Below the pieces are notes generated by a model. It saw only the letters and a list, made by a program, of their open reading frames with translations, was not told where the DNA came from and ran no database searches. Position numbers and translations under genes: made by a program. 64,000 bases of DNA from Actinomadura oligospora ATCC 43269 (lineage in GTDB: Bacteria; Actinomycetota; Actinomycetes; Streptosporangiales; Streptosporangiaceae): assembly GCF_000518265.1 (NCBI RefSeq), contig NZ_JADG01000007.1, forward strand, positions 468,257 to 532,256, read 5' to 3'. The number at the start of each line of letters is the position of its first letter. Positions within the stretch are counted from its first letter, which is position 1. Below are positions 36,018 through 45,147 of the stretch, piece by piece.

Positions 36018-36029
36018 GCGGGTTTACCT
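36018..36029 (-). promoter_or_regulatory. Conserved promoter element of paralogue 1
   Basis: The 12-mer AGGTAAACCCGC (on the - strand) ends 57 bp before the TTG start. The identical 12-mer stands at the same distance before paralogue 2. Spacing suggests a -35 element or operator. Confidence 0.55.
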
Positions 36030-36045
36030 CCGCGCGCTCACCTTC

Positions 36046-36123
36046 TCACCAGGACGAGACATCGACAAAGTCGGACTTGCTCCAAACGCCCAGGTAGGTG
36101 CCGCTGCCCGCGTACGCGGCGAC
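36046..36123 (-). pseudogene. Orphan C-terminal tail of a third paralogue
   Basis: Twenty-five codons ending in a stop translate to AAYAGSGTYLGVWSKSDFVD plus VSSW, matching the very end of both neighbours (AAYAGSSTYLGVWSAGDYVD). The tail abuts the stop codon of paralogue 2 with no gap. It is what would remain after recombination between tandem copies removed the body of a third gene. Confidence 0.75.
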
Positions 36124-38112
36124 TCAACGGACGTCGACGTAGTCGCCCGCGCTCCAGACGCCGAGGTAGGTGCTGCTGCCTGCGTAGGCGGCGGCCCAGG
36201 TGCCGTCGGCGGACGCTTTGAAGTTCTTGGTGAACCAGCCGTTGCGGTCGGCCTTCGCTGTCCCCATCGCCTTCCACTTGGACGACCCGGACGGCTTGAA
36301 GTAGACCGTCAGCGTCGCCCCCGCCCCCGCCTTCCACGTGCCGACCTGCTTGGTGACGCGTCCCTTGACCGTGAGCGTCCGCCCCTTCCTCACCGGCTCC
36401 GGCGACGCGTTGAACGACGAGATCCTTGTGGCGATCGCCGTGTCGACGAAGACCCGGCCGCTGGTGGACGGCTCGTCGAAGGCGTACCGGACGCCCCACG
36501 GGGGGACGGGGAGGTAGCTGTACCCACCGTCGTAGCGGACCTGCCAGTAGCCGTCGCGGGCGGCGGTCTTCGTCGCGGTGAAACGGCCGTCCGCAGTGGT
36601 ACGGAGGCTTCCCTGGTAGGTCCAGTTCTTGCCGTCCGCGGCGAAGAACACCGAGACGTCGCCGACGCCGACCGGGGTGAGCGCGGGGGACGCGTGGGAC
36701 CGGACGACGCGTCCGGTCAGGGTGGCCTTTCCGCGGGCGGCGACGCGGGGGGTGGTGGTCTGGAAGTCGACGACCGAGGTCCGGTAGGACGCATCGATGT
36801 CGATATCGGCCTCCGCTGTGGCGAAATCGCCCCCGCTGAGGTTCGCGCGCGCCGTCCACTGGCCCGAGCCGGGAACGGTGACCTTCACCGAGTAGCGGCC
36901 ATTCGCGTCGGTGGTCGCGGTGGCGTAGTCCCAGGAGGTCACCCGGGTGTCGCGGTCGTAGTAGAGGATGGTGACGGTCCGGCCGGCGAGGGGGGCGTAC
37001 GCGCCCGGCGTCGTCTGGCGCTCCAAGGTTCCGGACAGCGTCACGCTGTCGCCGATCTTCGCGGCCCCGGCGCTGGACTTGAGGGAGAGCCGCGACGGGA
37101 TGCTGTGGTGTTCGAGGGCGACGGTCGCCTTCGTCGCGAGCTGGAAGCCACGCCTGGAGCTGACGATCCGGACGGTCACGGACTGGGCGGTCAGCTTCAG
37201 CGTGAAGGTACCGTCGGCGGCGGTCGTCGTCTGGTTCTCGGTGCCGGAGACCGTGACGGTCGTGCCCTCGAGAGGCGAGCCGTCGGCGGAGACCAGCCGT
37301 CCGGTGATCGTCACGTCGCGGTGGTCGGCGTCGTACCAGTCCGGCGTGGCCTTGAGCTCGTCGATCCGCGACGCGATGCCCTCGATGACGCGCCCGGTCC
37401 GGGCCTGGACGGAGTCTCCCTGGTCGTCCGTGGCGGTGACCACGATGTCGTAGTCGCCGACCGGGGGCTTGAACACGTCTTTCGCCTCGTAGACCGTCAC
37501 GCCCTGAGAGGTGGACCGTACCGACAGCGGGATCTCGTCCCCCACCGTCTCGTCCGACTGCCATTTGTGAAGCTGCGCGGTGACGCGGCCGACCGGCCGG
37601 AGATGCCGGACGGTGGCCGACAGCCCGAACGCCTTCGAGGTCGGGTACGGGTTGAGATTCCCACCGAGCACGGACGCCTCAACGGAGAACCTGCTCGCGG
37701 GAAGGTCGGTGAAGGTCGCCGCCCGGACGGTCTTGCGGGCTCCGGTCGCGTCGGTGAGCTCCAGGTCCAGGTAGGTGCGGCCCTCCTTCAGTTCGAAGGG
37801 CGTCGGGTTCCAGTTCCCGTCCTGCTCGGTGCCGTAAAAGCGCTTGACGTCGCCGTCGAGCGCGTACGTTTCGTCGCTGCCCTTCAGGCGCAGGGAGGCG
37901 CTGACCTTTGTGATGCCCACGGCCGACACCGCGTGCACGAAGATGCGCGCCCGGGTGCCGATCGGTTCCATGGTGACCGAGAGGATGACCGGCCCGGCTT
38001 CCGCGGCGGGCTGGGTGGCGGTGATTGCGGGTGGGGTGGTGTCCGCCCAGGCGGGGGCCGCGGCCGGGACGAGGACGAGTGCGGCGGTGATCGCGGCGAG
38101 GTGGAGGCGCAA
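36124..38112 (-). CDS. Large secreted beta-domain protein, paralogue 2
   Basis: A 662-residue exported protein with the same plan as its neighbour. It has a signal peptide ending near PAWAD (residue 24), repeated beta domains with TTTAADGTFTLKL, TTDANGRYSVKV and RTTADGRFTAT motifs, and a nearly identical C-terminal domain (SFNASPEPVRKGRTLTVKG to YVDVR). The first 500 residues have diverged far more than the last 100, which points to gene conversion or selection on the tail. TTG at 38112 follows GGAG by 8 bp, as in the other copy. Confidence 0.78.
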   Translation of the reverse strand: MRLHLAAITAALVLVPAAAPAWADTTPPAITATQPAAEAGPVILSVTMEPIGTRARIFVHAVSAVGITKVSASLRLKGSDETYALDGDVKRFYGTEQDGNWNPTPFELKEGRTYLDLELTDATGARKTVRAATFTDLPASRFSVEASVLGGNLNPYPTSKAFGLSATVRHLRPVGRVTAQLHKWQSDETVGDEIPLSVRSTSQGVTVYEAKDVFKPPVGDYDIVVTATDDQGDSVQARTGRVIEGIASRIDELKATPDWYDADHRDVTITGRLVSADGSPLEGTTVTVSGTENQTTTAADGTFTLKLTAQSVTVRIVSSRRGFQLATKATVALEHHSIPSRLSLKSSAGAAKIGDSVTLSGTLERQTTPGAYAPLAGRTVTILYYDRDTRVTSWDYATATTDANGRYSVKVTVPGSGQWTARANLSGGDFATAEADIDIDASYRTSVVDFQTTTPRVAARGKATLTGRVVRSHASPALTPVGVGDVSVFFAADGKNWTYQGSLRTTADGRFTATKTAARDGYWQVRYDGGYSYLPVPPWGVRYAFDEPSTSGRVFVDTAIATRISSFNASPEPVRKGRTLTVKGRVTKQVGTWKAGAGATLTVYFKPSGSSKWKAMGTAKADRNGWFTKNFKASADGTWAAAYAGSSTYLGVWSAGDYVDVR

Positions 38113-38168
38113 GGGGGGTACTCCATGATCGTTCAGGGCGAGCATGGAGGGGACGCGTGGAGGTTAGT

Positions 38169-38180
38169 GCGGGTTTACCT
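38169..38180 (-). promoter_or_regulatory. Conserved promoter element of paralogue 2
   Basis: AGGTAAACCCGC, identical in sequence and in distance to the start codon (57 bp) to the element before paralogue 1. Surrounding bases are not conserved, so this is not just recent duplication. Confidence 0.55.
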
Positions 38181-38206
38181 TCGGGGCGGGTTTTGTTGGG
38201 CGGCGG

Positions 38207-39142
38207 TCAGCGGTCGGTGGCGCCGCAGCGGATGGTGGCGAGCCAGGCGGCGGCTTCGGTGAAGTCGTGGTCGTGGGTGCCGCGGCGGATGTCGGGGCGG
38301 ACCTTGTCGGCGCGGGCGTAGGAGCCGAGGAAGCGGACGTCGGCGCAGACGCGGCGCAGGGCCATGAGGGCCTCGCCGACGCGGGACTCGAAGACGTGGC
38401 CCTCGAAGTCCATCCAGAACAGGTAGGAGCCGAGGCCCTGGCCGGTCGGACGGGACTGGATGAGGGACAGGTTGATGCCGCGGACGGAGAACTCGGTGAT
38501 GATCTCCACGAGGGCGCCGGGGTGGTCCTCGCCGATGAAGGCGACGACGCTGGTGCGGTCCATGCCGGTGGGGGGCGGCGGGGAGCACGGGCGGCGGAGG
38601 GCGACGAAGCGGGTGACGGCGTCGGCGACGTCGTGGATCTCGTCGGCGAGGACCTCCAGGCCGTAGCGGGCCGCGGCGAAGGAGCCCGCGAGGGCGGCGT
38701 CGTAGTGGCCGTCCGCGACGTGCTGGGCGGCCTCGGCGTTGGACGTGGCGGCGCGCCACTCGGCGTCCGGGACGTTCGCGGCGAGCCAGCGGCGGCACTG
38801 CGGCTGGGCGTGCGGGTGGGACGCGACGGTCTTGACGTCCTCGAGGGCGGTGCCGGGCCGGACGAGCAGGGCGAACGAGACCGGCAGGTGGATCTCGCCG
38901 ACGATCTGGACGGGGTCGCCGGTGGCCAGCTCGTCCAGCGTGGTCGGGACCGACCCCTCGACGGAGTTCTCCAGGGCGACGACCGCGCCGTCGACCTCGC
39001 CGGTGCGCAGGGCGTCGAGCGCGGCGGGGACGGTCGCGAACGGGACGTGCTCGGCGCCGATCGCGCCGGGATGGGCGCGCAGCGCAGCCTCGGTGAAGGT
39101 GCCCTTCGGCCCCAGATAGGCCCATTTGCGCGGCTCAGGCAC
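38207..39142 (-). CDS. pheA: Prephenate dehydratase
   Basis: Converts prephenate to phenylpyruvate in phenylalanine synthesis; 311 residues, monofunctional. The catalytic domain opens with WAYLGPKGTFTEAAL and contains ENSVEGSV near 58 and the catalytic TRF motif (DAVTRFVAL near 178). The C-terminal ACT domain has the Phe-binding IQSRPTG near 240 and ESRV near 268, so feedback inhibition is expected. GTG at 39142 follows a GGGGGG purine run by 7 bp. serS and pheA are also close in mycobacteria. Confidence 0.95.
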   Translation of the reverse strand: MPEPRKWAYLGPKGTFTEAALRAHPGAIGAEHVPFATVPAALDALRTGEVDGAVVALENSVEGSVPTTLDELATGDPVQIVGEIHLPVSFALLVRPGTALEDVKTVASHPHAQPQCRRWLAANVPDAEWRAATSNAEAAQHVADGHYDAALAGSFAAARYGLEVLADEIHDVADAVTRFVALRRPCSPPPPTGMDRTSVVAFIGEDHPGALVEIITEFSVRGINLSLIQSRPTGQGLGSYLFWMDFEGHVFESRVGEALMALRRVCADVRFLGSYARADKVRPDIRRGTHDHDFTEAAAWLATIRCGATDR

Positions 39143-39206
39143 GGTGCGTCCCCCCGACTGCGAGTGTCCCGGACGTCAGGAGTGTACGTGGTGGACGGGT
39201 GAGATC

Positions 39207-39671
39207 TCAGGTACGCGAGCGGGCGGTTCGGCCGGAGTCGCCGAAGTCGGGGAGCGGGTCGTCCATGGTCACGACGGGTCCCTTGCCGAGCCGGGCGGCG
39301 CGCAGGGCCTGGTTCTCCTCCGGCGACAGGGGCTCGGAGGGGTGGCCGTCGCGGATGGGCTTGGCGTAGGTGCGGGTCTCGGTGCGGCCGATGATCGAGC
39401 TGATCACGACCCCGTCCCCGGACGCGTTGATCAGGGCGAGCGAGAAGGAGCGGTGGCCGGACATCTCCTTGAGCGCGTCGTAGTGCACGATCGCCAGGTC
39501 ACGCAGCGCCTGGCGGTCGACGCCGCTCGCGGGCCCGGCGGCCTGGAGGCGGCGGCGCAGCACCTCGGCGCACTCCTCGACCACCTGGTTGGCCCGGTTG
39601 TGAGCCACCACGGCGACCGAGAGTCCGGCCACACCGGCGACGAGTCCGACGATGGCAACGGCGGCAAGCAT
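39207..39671 (-). CDS. DUF4446 family membrane-anchored protein
   Basis: A 154-residue protein with one N-terminal membrane helix (residues 2-24), a short helical linker and a small beta domain (YDALKEMSGHRSFSLALINASGDGVVISSI) characteristic of DUF4446. No function is known. Its ATG overlaps the stop of the GT87 gene (TGATG), so the two are translationally coupled and may work together at the membrane. Confidence 0.85.
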   Translation of the reverse strand: MLAAVAIVGLVAGVAGLSVAVVAHNRANQVVEECAEVLRRRLQAAGPASGVDRQALRDLAIVHYDALKEMSGHRSFSLALINASGDGVVISSIIGRTETRTYAKPIRDGHPSEPLSPEENQALRAARLGKGPVVTMDDPLPDFGDSGRTARSRT

Positions 39672-41206
39672 CACGGAGTGAGCGTACCGACACCGTCCCG
39701 GGGGCGAGAGGGATCCCCGTGATCGCCGCGGACGGCCAGCCGGTTCACCAGCCAGACGCCCAGGACGACCATGAGGGCGACCGCTCCGAAGCCGAACAGG
39801 TCGCGGATGATCTGCCCGGCGATCTGCAGGATCAGCGGGTGGGTCTTGCCGGTCAGGTGCGTCCCCCACCAGGGGACGGGGAAGAGGTAGAACAGCCAGA
39901 CTGCCGCGGCGAGCAGGCACCTCCGGACGTTCCGCCCGTCTCCGGCCAGGGCGCCGATGACGGCGATGACCCACACGAGGTGGTGGATCCAGCCGACCGG
40001 GGACAGCAGCACCGAGAGCAGGCCGGTGATCGCGACACCGGCGAGCAGCAGGCTGCGGGCGGCCTCGCCGGACACCGGATCGGCGGCGAGCATCCGGTCC
40101 GTCCCCCAGCGCCGAGACGGGTCGGGCGGCAGGGCGGGCAGCGCGAGCCGGTCGGCGGCGACCGTCGCCCGGCGGGCCAGCCGGAACCCGGCGTAGGCGA
40201 CGAGCAGGAGGAGCGCGAGCCACAGCAGCGACCGGACGGGGCCGTCCGGGGTGATCCGGGCCACCCAGCCGTTCAGCGCCTGGTTGGTCGTGCCGTTCAC
40301 CGCGCCGGTGCGGTCGCCGCCCTGGAGCAGCGCGCCGAACCAGTAGTCGGCCGAGTCCCTGGGCAGCCAGGCGAACGCGAACAGGGTCACGGCGGCGGCC
40401 GTGAGCAGCGAGTTCACCGCGGCCTGGCGGCGTCCGGTGATCAGGAAGTAGATGAGGAAGACGCCCGGGACGAGCTTGATCGCGATGGCCAGGCCGACCA
40501 GGACGCCGCGCGGCCAGTAGGCGGTGCGGGCCATCGTGTCGGCGAGGCAGAGCGCCATGAGGAAGAAGCCGACCTGCCCGAACCGGATCTGGTCGTACGC
40601 CGGGGTCAGCCACGCGCACGCGCCGAACAGGACGCCGAAGGCCAGCGGGGCCCAGCGGCCCGTCCGGGCGATCAGGTCGCGGAACGCGTACCGGACGATC
40701 ACGGCGAGCGCGACGTACTCCAGGATCGTCCAGGTCCACTGGGCGGCCGTCCAGGACATCAGCGTGAACGGGACGGCGAGCAGCGCCGGGAACGGCGGGT
40801 AGGTGAAGGGGAGCAGCTGCGGCGGCTGGGTGAGGACGTCGTACAGCTTGGCCTGCCGCAGGACCGCCCGTCCGCCCTCCCGGTACACCTCGAGGTCGAC
40901 GAGCCGCTGGTCGGGCGGGTTGCCGAGCCAGCGGACGACGATCGGTGTGATCGCCGCCACGGCGACCAGGATCCCGGCGGCCAGGATGAGCCAGTCCACA
41001 CCGCTTCGCGGACGGCGGCCGTCGGTGGTGCGAGACGCACCGTCCCGGCCCGCGCCGCGGCCCGTGCGGGCACGCGCTTTCCCGCTGCGGCCGTCGTCCT
41101 CCGCGGCGGCCTCGTTCACGGCAGTCGCCCCCACCGCCGCACCCCCGTCCAGGGCGGACTCACGCCGCTCAGGCGCGACGTCACCCGTCCCCATGGCTCC
41201 TCGCAT
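39671..41206 (-). CDS. GT87 family (DUF2029) polyprenol-phosphate-mannose-dependent mannosyltransferase
   Basis: A 511-residue integral membrane GT-C enzyme expected to add mannose from polyprenyl phosphate to an envelope glycan. After a 60-residue charged N-terminus it has about ten helices. The first periplasmic loop holds the acidic motif DLEVYREGGRAVL, and further GT-C loops follow (FTYPPFPALLAVP, PAYDQIRFGQVGFF, SPVGWIHHLVW). The ATG at 41206 has AGGA 7 bp upstream; an ATG at 41194 is an alternative. It is coupled to the DUF4446 gene and divergent from the phosphatase-like membrane protein. Confidence 0.86.
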   Translation of the reverse strand: MRGAMGTGDVAPERRESALDGGAAVGATAVNEAAAEDDGRSGKARARTGRGAGRDGASRTTDGRRPRSGVDWLILAAGILVAVAAITPIVVRWLGNPPDQRLVDLEVYREGGRAVLRQAKLYDVLTQPPQLLPFTYPPFPALLAVPFTLMSWTAAQWTWTILEYVALAVIVRYAFRDLIARTGRWAPLAFGVLFGACAWLTPAYDQIRFGQVGFFLMALCLADTMARTAYWPRGVLVGLAIAIKLVPGVFLIYFLITGRRQAAVNSLLTAAAVTLFAFAWLPRDSADYWFGALLQGGDRTGAVNGTTNQALNGWVARITPDGPVRSLLWLALLLLVAYAGFRLARRATVAADRLALPALPPDPSRRWGTDRMLAADPVSGEAARSLLLAGVAITGLLSVLLSPVGWIHHLVWVIAVIGALAGDGRNVRRCLLAAAVWLFYLFPVPWWGTHLTGKTHPLILQIAGQIIRDLFGFGAVALMVVLGVWLVNRLAVRGDHGDPSRPRDGVGTLTP

Positions 41207-41246
41207 GTTCACATCCTGTCCTAAAGGTGCCACTACCCTGGACGCC

Positions 41247-43550
41247 ATGGGGCTACCGGGGGCGAGACTCCGCACACCGCGACCGGCCGTGGCCGCTGTC
41301 CTGCTGGTTCTCGCCGCGATGGGCCTCCTCCTCGGAATGCCCGCGTGGTCGGCGCAGGCAGCGGAGCCGGGCGCGGGTTCGAGCGCGCCCTCGAACACGC
41401 CCTCGAACGCCGGCCGGGCCGCTCCCGGCGGACGCGTGGTGCTCGTGGGCGTGGACGGCCTGATGTGGACGGACATCACCGCCAAGAACACCCCGGCCCT
41501 CTGGCGGCTCACCGGGCAGGGCGGCGCGGCGGCCATGACGGTCCGCACGACCAAGCCCAACACCTGCCCCACCGACGGCTGGCTGACGGTGTCGGCCGGG
41601 CAGCGGTCGGTCCTGAAGGACGCCGACTGCGTCCTGCCGTCCAACCCGGTGCTGCCGGGCTCCCCCGTGCCGTCCGGGTCGCCCGCCCCCGCGCAGGGCG
41701 GCGCGCTGGCCCCCGGCTGGCCCAAGATCGTCAAGGACAACGCCGACTCGTCCTACCACGCCAAGTCCGGGCTGCTCGGCGAGACCGCCCACCGGGCCGG
41801 GCTGTGCACGACGGCGGTCGGGCCGGGCGCGGTGTACGGCCTCGCCGACTTCTCCGGACGCGTCGACCACTACGTCGGCGGCGTCGACAACGCGACCCCG
41901 GACGACTGGGCGCGCTGCGGCCTGACCGCCGTGCAGATCGACGACGTGTTCCGCGTCTACCTCACCGCCGGGGTGGACGCGAAGGGCGTGCAGGTCCCGG
42001 TCGGCCAGGCCGACCGGGAGCGCGCCGCGGCGGCGGCCGACCGGCGGGTCGCCAAGGTGCTCTCGAGCGTCCCGGCGGGCACGACCGTCCTGCTCGGGGG
42101 CATGTCCGACAACGGGCCGAAGCCGCACCTGCGGGTCGCGCTCGCGACCGGGCCGGGCTACACCGGGTCGTCCTACCTGTACTCGGACGCGACGCGGCGC
42201 GAGGGCCTGGTCACGCTGACCGACCTCACGTCCACGGCCATGAAGGCGCTGGCGCTGCACGAGCCGGCCGAGGCGGTCGGCTCCCCCTTCCGCACCAGCG
42301 CGACCGACGACTCCGCCGCCCGCAAGGTCGAGGTCCTGAACGACGCGGAGGTAGCCGGGCAGGCGATCCGGAGCGCGCAGGGCGGCTTCCTGTCCACGGT
42401 GATGGGCGTCCAGCTCGTCCTGTACGTGATCGCGGGCCTGGCGCTGCGGCGGCGCTGGGGCGGCCCCTCCGCGCGGGGCCGGATCCTCGCCGGGACGCGC
42501 GCGGTCGCGCTCACCGGCGCGGCGGTGCCCGGCGCGTCCTTCCTGGCCGGGCTCGTCCCCTGGTGGAAGGCCCCGCACGCGACCCCGGTGCTGATCGCGA
42601 CGGTCCTGGCGATCAGCGTGGCGATGGCGGCCCTGGCGCTCGGCGGCCCGTGGCGGCGGTCGGTGACCACGCCGGGCCTGATCGTCGCGGGCGTCACGGC
42701 CGCCTCCCTCGGCCTGGACGTCATGGCGGGCTCCAGCCTGCAGATGAACTCGCTCCTCGGCTACACCGCCGTCGTCGCCGGACGCTTCTACGGCTTCGGC
42801 AATCAGGCGTTCGCCCTGTTCGCCGCCGCGGCCGTGCTGTCGGCGGCGTGGCTGGCGGCCTTCCCGCTGCGGCAGGGGCGGCGCTGGGCGGCCGTGCTGG
42901 TCGTGGCGGTCGTCGGCCTCGCCGCGGTCGCGCTGGACGGCGGCCCGATGTGGGGCGCCGACTTCGGCGGCGTCCTCGCGATGGTCCCGACGTTCGCGCT
43001 GCTCGGCCTGATGGTGTCCGGACGGCGCGTGTCGCCGGTGAAACTCGGCCTGTTCGGCGTGGCGGGCGCGGCGGCCGTCCTCCTGCTGTCCTATGTGAAC
43101 TCGCGCAGCGCGCACCCCACGCACATGGGCAGGTTCTGGAACGACCTGACCGGCGGCGGAGCCTGGACGGTCATCTCCCGCAAGTTCGACTCGATGGTCG
43201 GGAGCCTGGCGTTCTGGCCGGTCACGCTGCTGCTCGCCGCCGCGATCGTGTGCCTGTACTTCGTCCTGGCCCGGCCGTCCCGGTACCGGCGCGCCTCGCT
43301 GCTGACCCGCACCTACGCGCGCGCGGAGACGATGCGCCCGGCGCTGGTCTGCGGGCTCACCGTCGGCGTGATCGGCACGCTGGTGAACGACTCGGGAATG
43401 ATCATCCTGACGGTGGCGATGTCGCTGGTCGTGCCGCTGTTCATCGCGGCGGTCACGCGGGCTACGGAGCTGGACGACGCCGACGCGGGCGAGCCCGCAG
43501 ACCCGTCCACAGCGCCCACGCCAGCAAAGCCGTCAGCAGCACAGGGATGA
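41247..43550 (+). CDS. Membrane protein with N-terminal alkaline-phosphatase-superfamily-like ectodomain
   Basis: A 767-residue protein. A signal anchor (12-38) leads to a large extracytoplasmic domain (50-365) opening with VVLVGVDGLMW, the usual first metal-ligand strand of the phosphatase/sulfatase superfamily. I could not confirm the other ligands. Ten or so helices (about 385-740) follow, including FYGFGNQAFALF. TACCCT ends 7 nt before the ATG, so it is leaderless. It sits in the mannosyltransferase block, so a role in polyprenyl-linked glycan assembly or flipping is plausible but unproven. Its last 89 bp overlap the convergent MptB-like gene. Confidence 0.78.
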   Translation: MGLPGARLRTPRPAVAAVLLVLAAMGLLLGMPAWSAQAAEPGAGSSAPSNTPSNAGRAAPGGRVVLVGVDGLMWTDITAKNTPALWRLTGQGGAAAMTVRTTKPNTCPTDGWLTVSAGQRSVLKDADCVLPSNPVLPGSPVPSGSPAPAQGGALAPGWPKIVKDNADSSYHAKSGLLGETAHRAGLCTTAVGPGAVYGLADFSGRVDHYVGGVDNATPDDWARCGLTAVQIDDVFRVYLTAGVDAKGVQVPVGQADRERAAAAADRRVAKVLSSVPAGTTVLLGGMSDNGPKPHLRVALATGPGYTGSSYLYSDATRREGLVTLTDLTSTAMKALALHEPAEAVGSPFRTSATDDSAARKVEVLNDAEVAGQAIRSAQGGFLSTVMGVQLVLYVIAGLALRRRWGGPSARGRILAGTRAVALTGAAVPGASFLAGLVPWWKAPHATPVLIATVLAISVAMAALALGGPWRRSVTTPGLIVAGVTAASLGLDVMAGSSLQMNSLLGYTAVVAGRFYGFGNQAFALFAAAAVLSAAWLAAFPLRQGRRWAAVLVVAVVGLAAVALDGGPMWGADFGGVLAMVPTFALLGLMVSGRRVSPVKLGLFGVAGAAAVLLLSYVNSRSAHPTHMGRFWNDLTGGGAWTVISRKFDSMVGSLAFWPVTLLLAAAIVCLYFVLARPSRYRRASLLTRTYARAETMRPALVCGLTVGVIGTLVNDSGMIILTVAMSLVVPLFIAAVTRATELDDADAGEPADPSTAPTPAKPSAAQG

Positions 43551-45147
43551 CCCCGGACCGGACGACGCTGATCAGCCAGTGCAGGTCGTCCGGGAGCCGG
43601 GCGGGGTCGGGACCGCGCGCGGGCAGGTAGGCGAGCGACAGCGCCGTGGTGTGCGCGAGCAGCAGCAGGTCGAACCGCGACCACGGCAGCAGGGCGAGGA
43701 CGGCCCAGCCGAACGCGTCGTACCAGGGCAGCTCGTAGGGCGCGGCGAGCAGCCAGGCCAGCACCAGCGCCGCCGCGACGGCCCGCGCCTCCGCCTGGCG
43801 TTCGTCCGGGCCGTCCGGCCTGGGCAGGACGCGCGCGAGCGCCCACACCAGGACGATCATGACCACGACCCAGCCGATCTTGACGATCGTCCGCAGGTGG
43901 GGCACGTGCAGGACGGCGACCAGGTGCCAGGGCGTCGCGAGCGAGATCATGCGGCTGGCGCGTTCGACCTGGTCGAGCGAGTGCGGACCGGCGAGCACGT
44001 AGGCGAGCGCGACCGTCGCCACGGACCCGGCGACCAGCGCCGCGAGGCTCCGCCGCGCGGACCCGTCCGCCCGGACGCGCCGCAGCAGCGTCCAGGCGGG
44101 TCCGCCGCCGACGAGCGCGGCGGGCAGCTTGATCGCCGTCCCGAACCCGATCAGGACGCCGCCGAGGAACGCGCGGGCCGGTCCTCCGGCCGTCCGCGTG
44201 CACAGGACGAGCCCGGCGAGCATCGGCGCGGTCGCGAGGACGTCGTTGTGCCCGCCTCCGACCATGTGGAACAGGAGGAGCGGGTTGCACGTCCACATGA
44301 GCGCGGAACGCAGCCGTCCGGCGCGGTCGCGGGCCGTCCGGTAGAGGATCAGCCCGGTCAACCCGAACGCCAGCAGGTTCTCCAGGCCCAGGACGAACAC
44401 CGTCAGCCGCACCGAGTCCCCGCCGGCCCAGGACGCGACGACCTGCCCGGCCGTCGCGACCGGCCCGTACACCGACGGCGTGTGCCGCCACTCCTCGGGC
44501 GCGCCGATGACCGGATCGTCCGCGACGTCCGATGCGGTCGTCGTGTACGGATCGTGCCCGGTGGCCCCCATCCGCCCGTAGGACGCGTAGTTCAGGTGGT
44601 CGGCCGACCCGACCGGCGGCATGAACGTGAACGCCGCCGCGACCAGCATCCCCACCACGACCAGCGGAAACGCGCGCACCCGCCACCCGCGCCGGACGGC
44701 CAGGAAACACGCGAGCAGCCCCGCCGCGCCGACGACCGTCCCGAACGCGACCAGCCCGATCACCAGGTACGGCGACGGATGCGCGGTCAGCGAGAACGGC
44801 GGCTGCCCCTTGGGGCCGGGCAGCTCAGGCTGGAAGACCGAGGGCCCGAGCAACGCCGTGAGCAGGAAGCACACCAGCGAGACCGCGATCCCGGCCAGCC
44901 CGGCCACCCCGAGCCCGCGCCCCGCCGGCCCCGCACCGGCCCCGCCACCGACCACACCGTCCCGAGCGGCCCCCCCAGGCACCGGCCCGTCCCCAGCCGC
45001 ACCACCACACCCAGCGGACCCACCGCCGACCGCGGCAAAGGCCGCACCGCCGTCTGCGGCGAAGGCGGCGCTGTGGGCGGGGGCGGTGTTGGGTGGGGTG
45101 GTCCGGTGGCCTGGGGGGCGGTGCTCGGCGGGGTCGGCCGCTTTCAC
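43462..45147 (-). CDS. MptB-like alpha-1,6-mannosyltransferase (GT-C, polyprenol-phosphate-mannose dependent)
   Basis: A 561-residue membrane glycosyltransferase. After a low-complexity Ala/Gly/Pro N-terminus (1-80) it has about twelve helices and the family's loop motif DHLNYASYGRMGATGHDPYTT near 170, plus HMVGGGHNDVL near 285 and PYELPWYDAFGW near 470. These are typical of MptB-type enzymes that elongate the mannan core of lipomannan-like polymers. The GTG start at 45147 overlaps the stop of the GT2 gene (GTGA), so the two are coupled. The 3' end overlaps the convergent gene by 89 bp. Confidence 0.84.
   Translation of the reverse strand: MKAADPAEHRPPGHRTTPPNTAPAHSAAFAADGGAAFAAVGGGSAGCGGAAGDGPVPGGAARDGVVGGGAGAGPAGRGLGVAGLAGIAVSLVCFLLTALLGPSVFQPELPGPKGQPPFSLTAHPSPYLVIGLVAFGTVVGAAGLLACFLAVRRGWRVRAFPLVVVGMLVAAAFTFMPPVGSADHLNYASYGRMGATGHDPYTTTASDVADDPVIGAPEEWRHTPSVYGPVATAGQVVASWAGGDSVRLTVFVLGLENLLAFGLTGLILYRTARDRAGRLRSALMWTCNPLLLFHMVGGGHNDVLATAPMLAGLVLCTRTAGGPARAFLGGVLIGFGTAIKLPAALVGGGPAWTLLRRVRADGSARRSLAALVAGSVATVALAYVLAGPHSLDQVERASRMISLATPWHLVAVLHVPHLRTIVKIGWVVVMIVLVWALARVLPRPDGPDERQAEARAVAAALVLAWLLAAPYELPWYDAFGWAVLALLPWSRFDLLLLAHTTALSLAYLPARGPDPARLPDDLHWLISVVRSGVIPVLLTALLAWALWTGLRARPRRRRPAP

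Noticed and set aside
41207..41740. GT87 gene starting at 41740
   Set aside because: The added 178 residues lie antisense to the start of the strongly coding phosphatase-like gene and look random.
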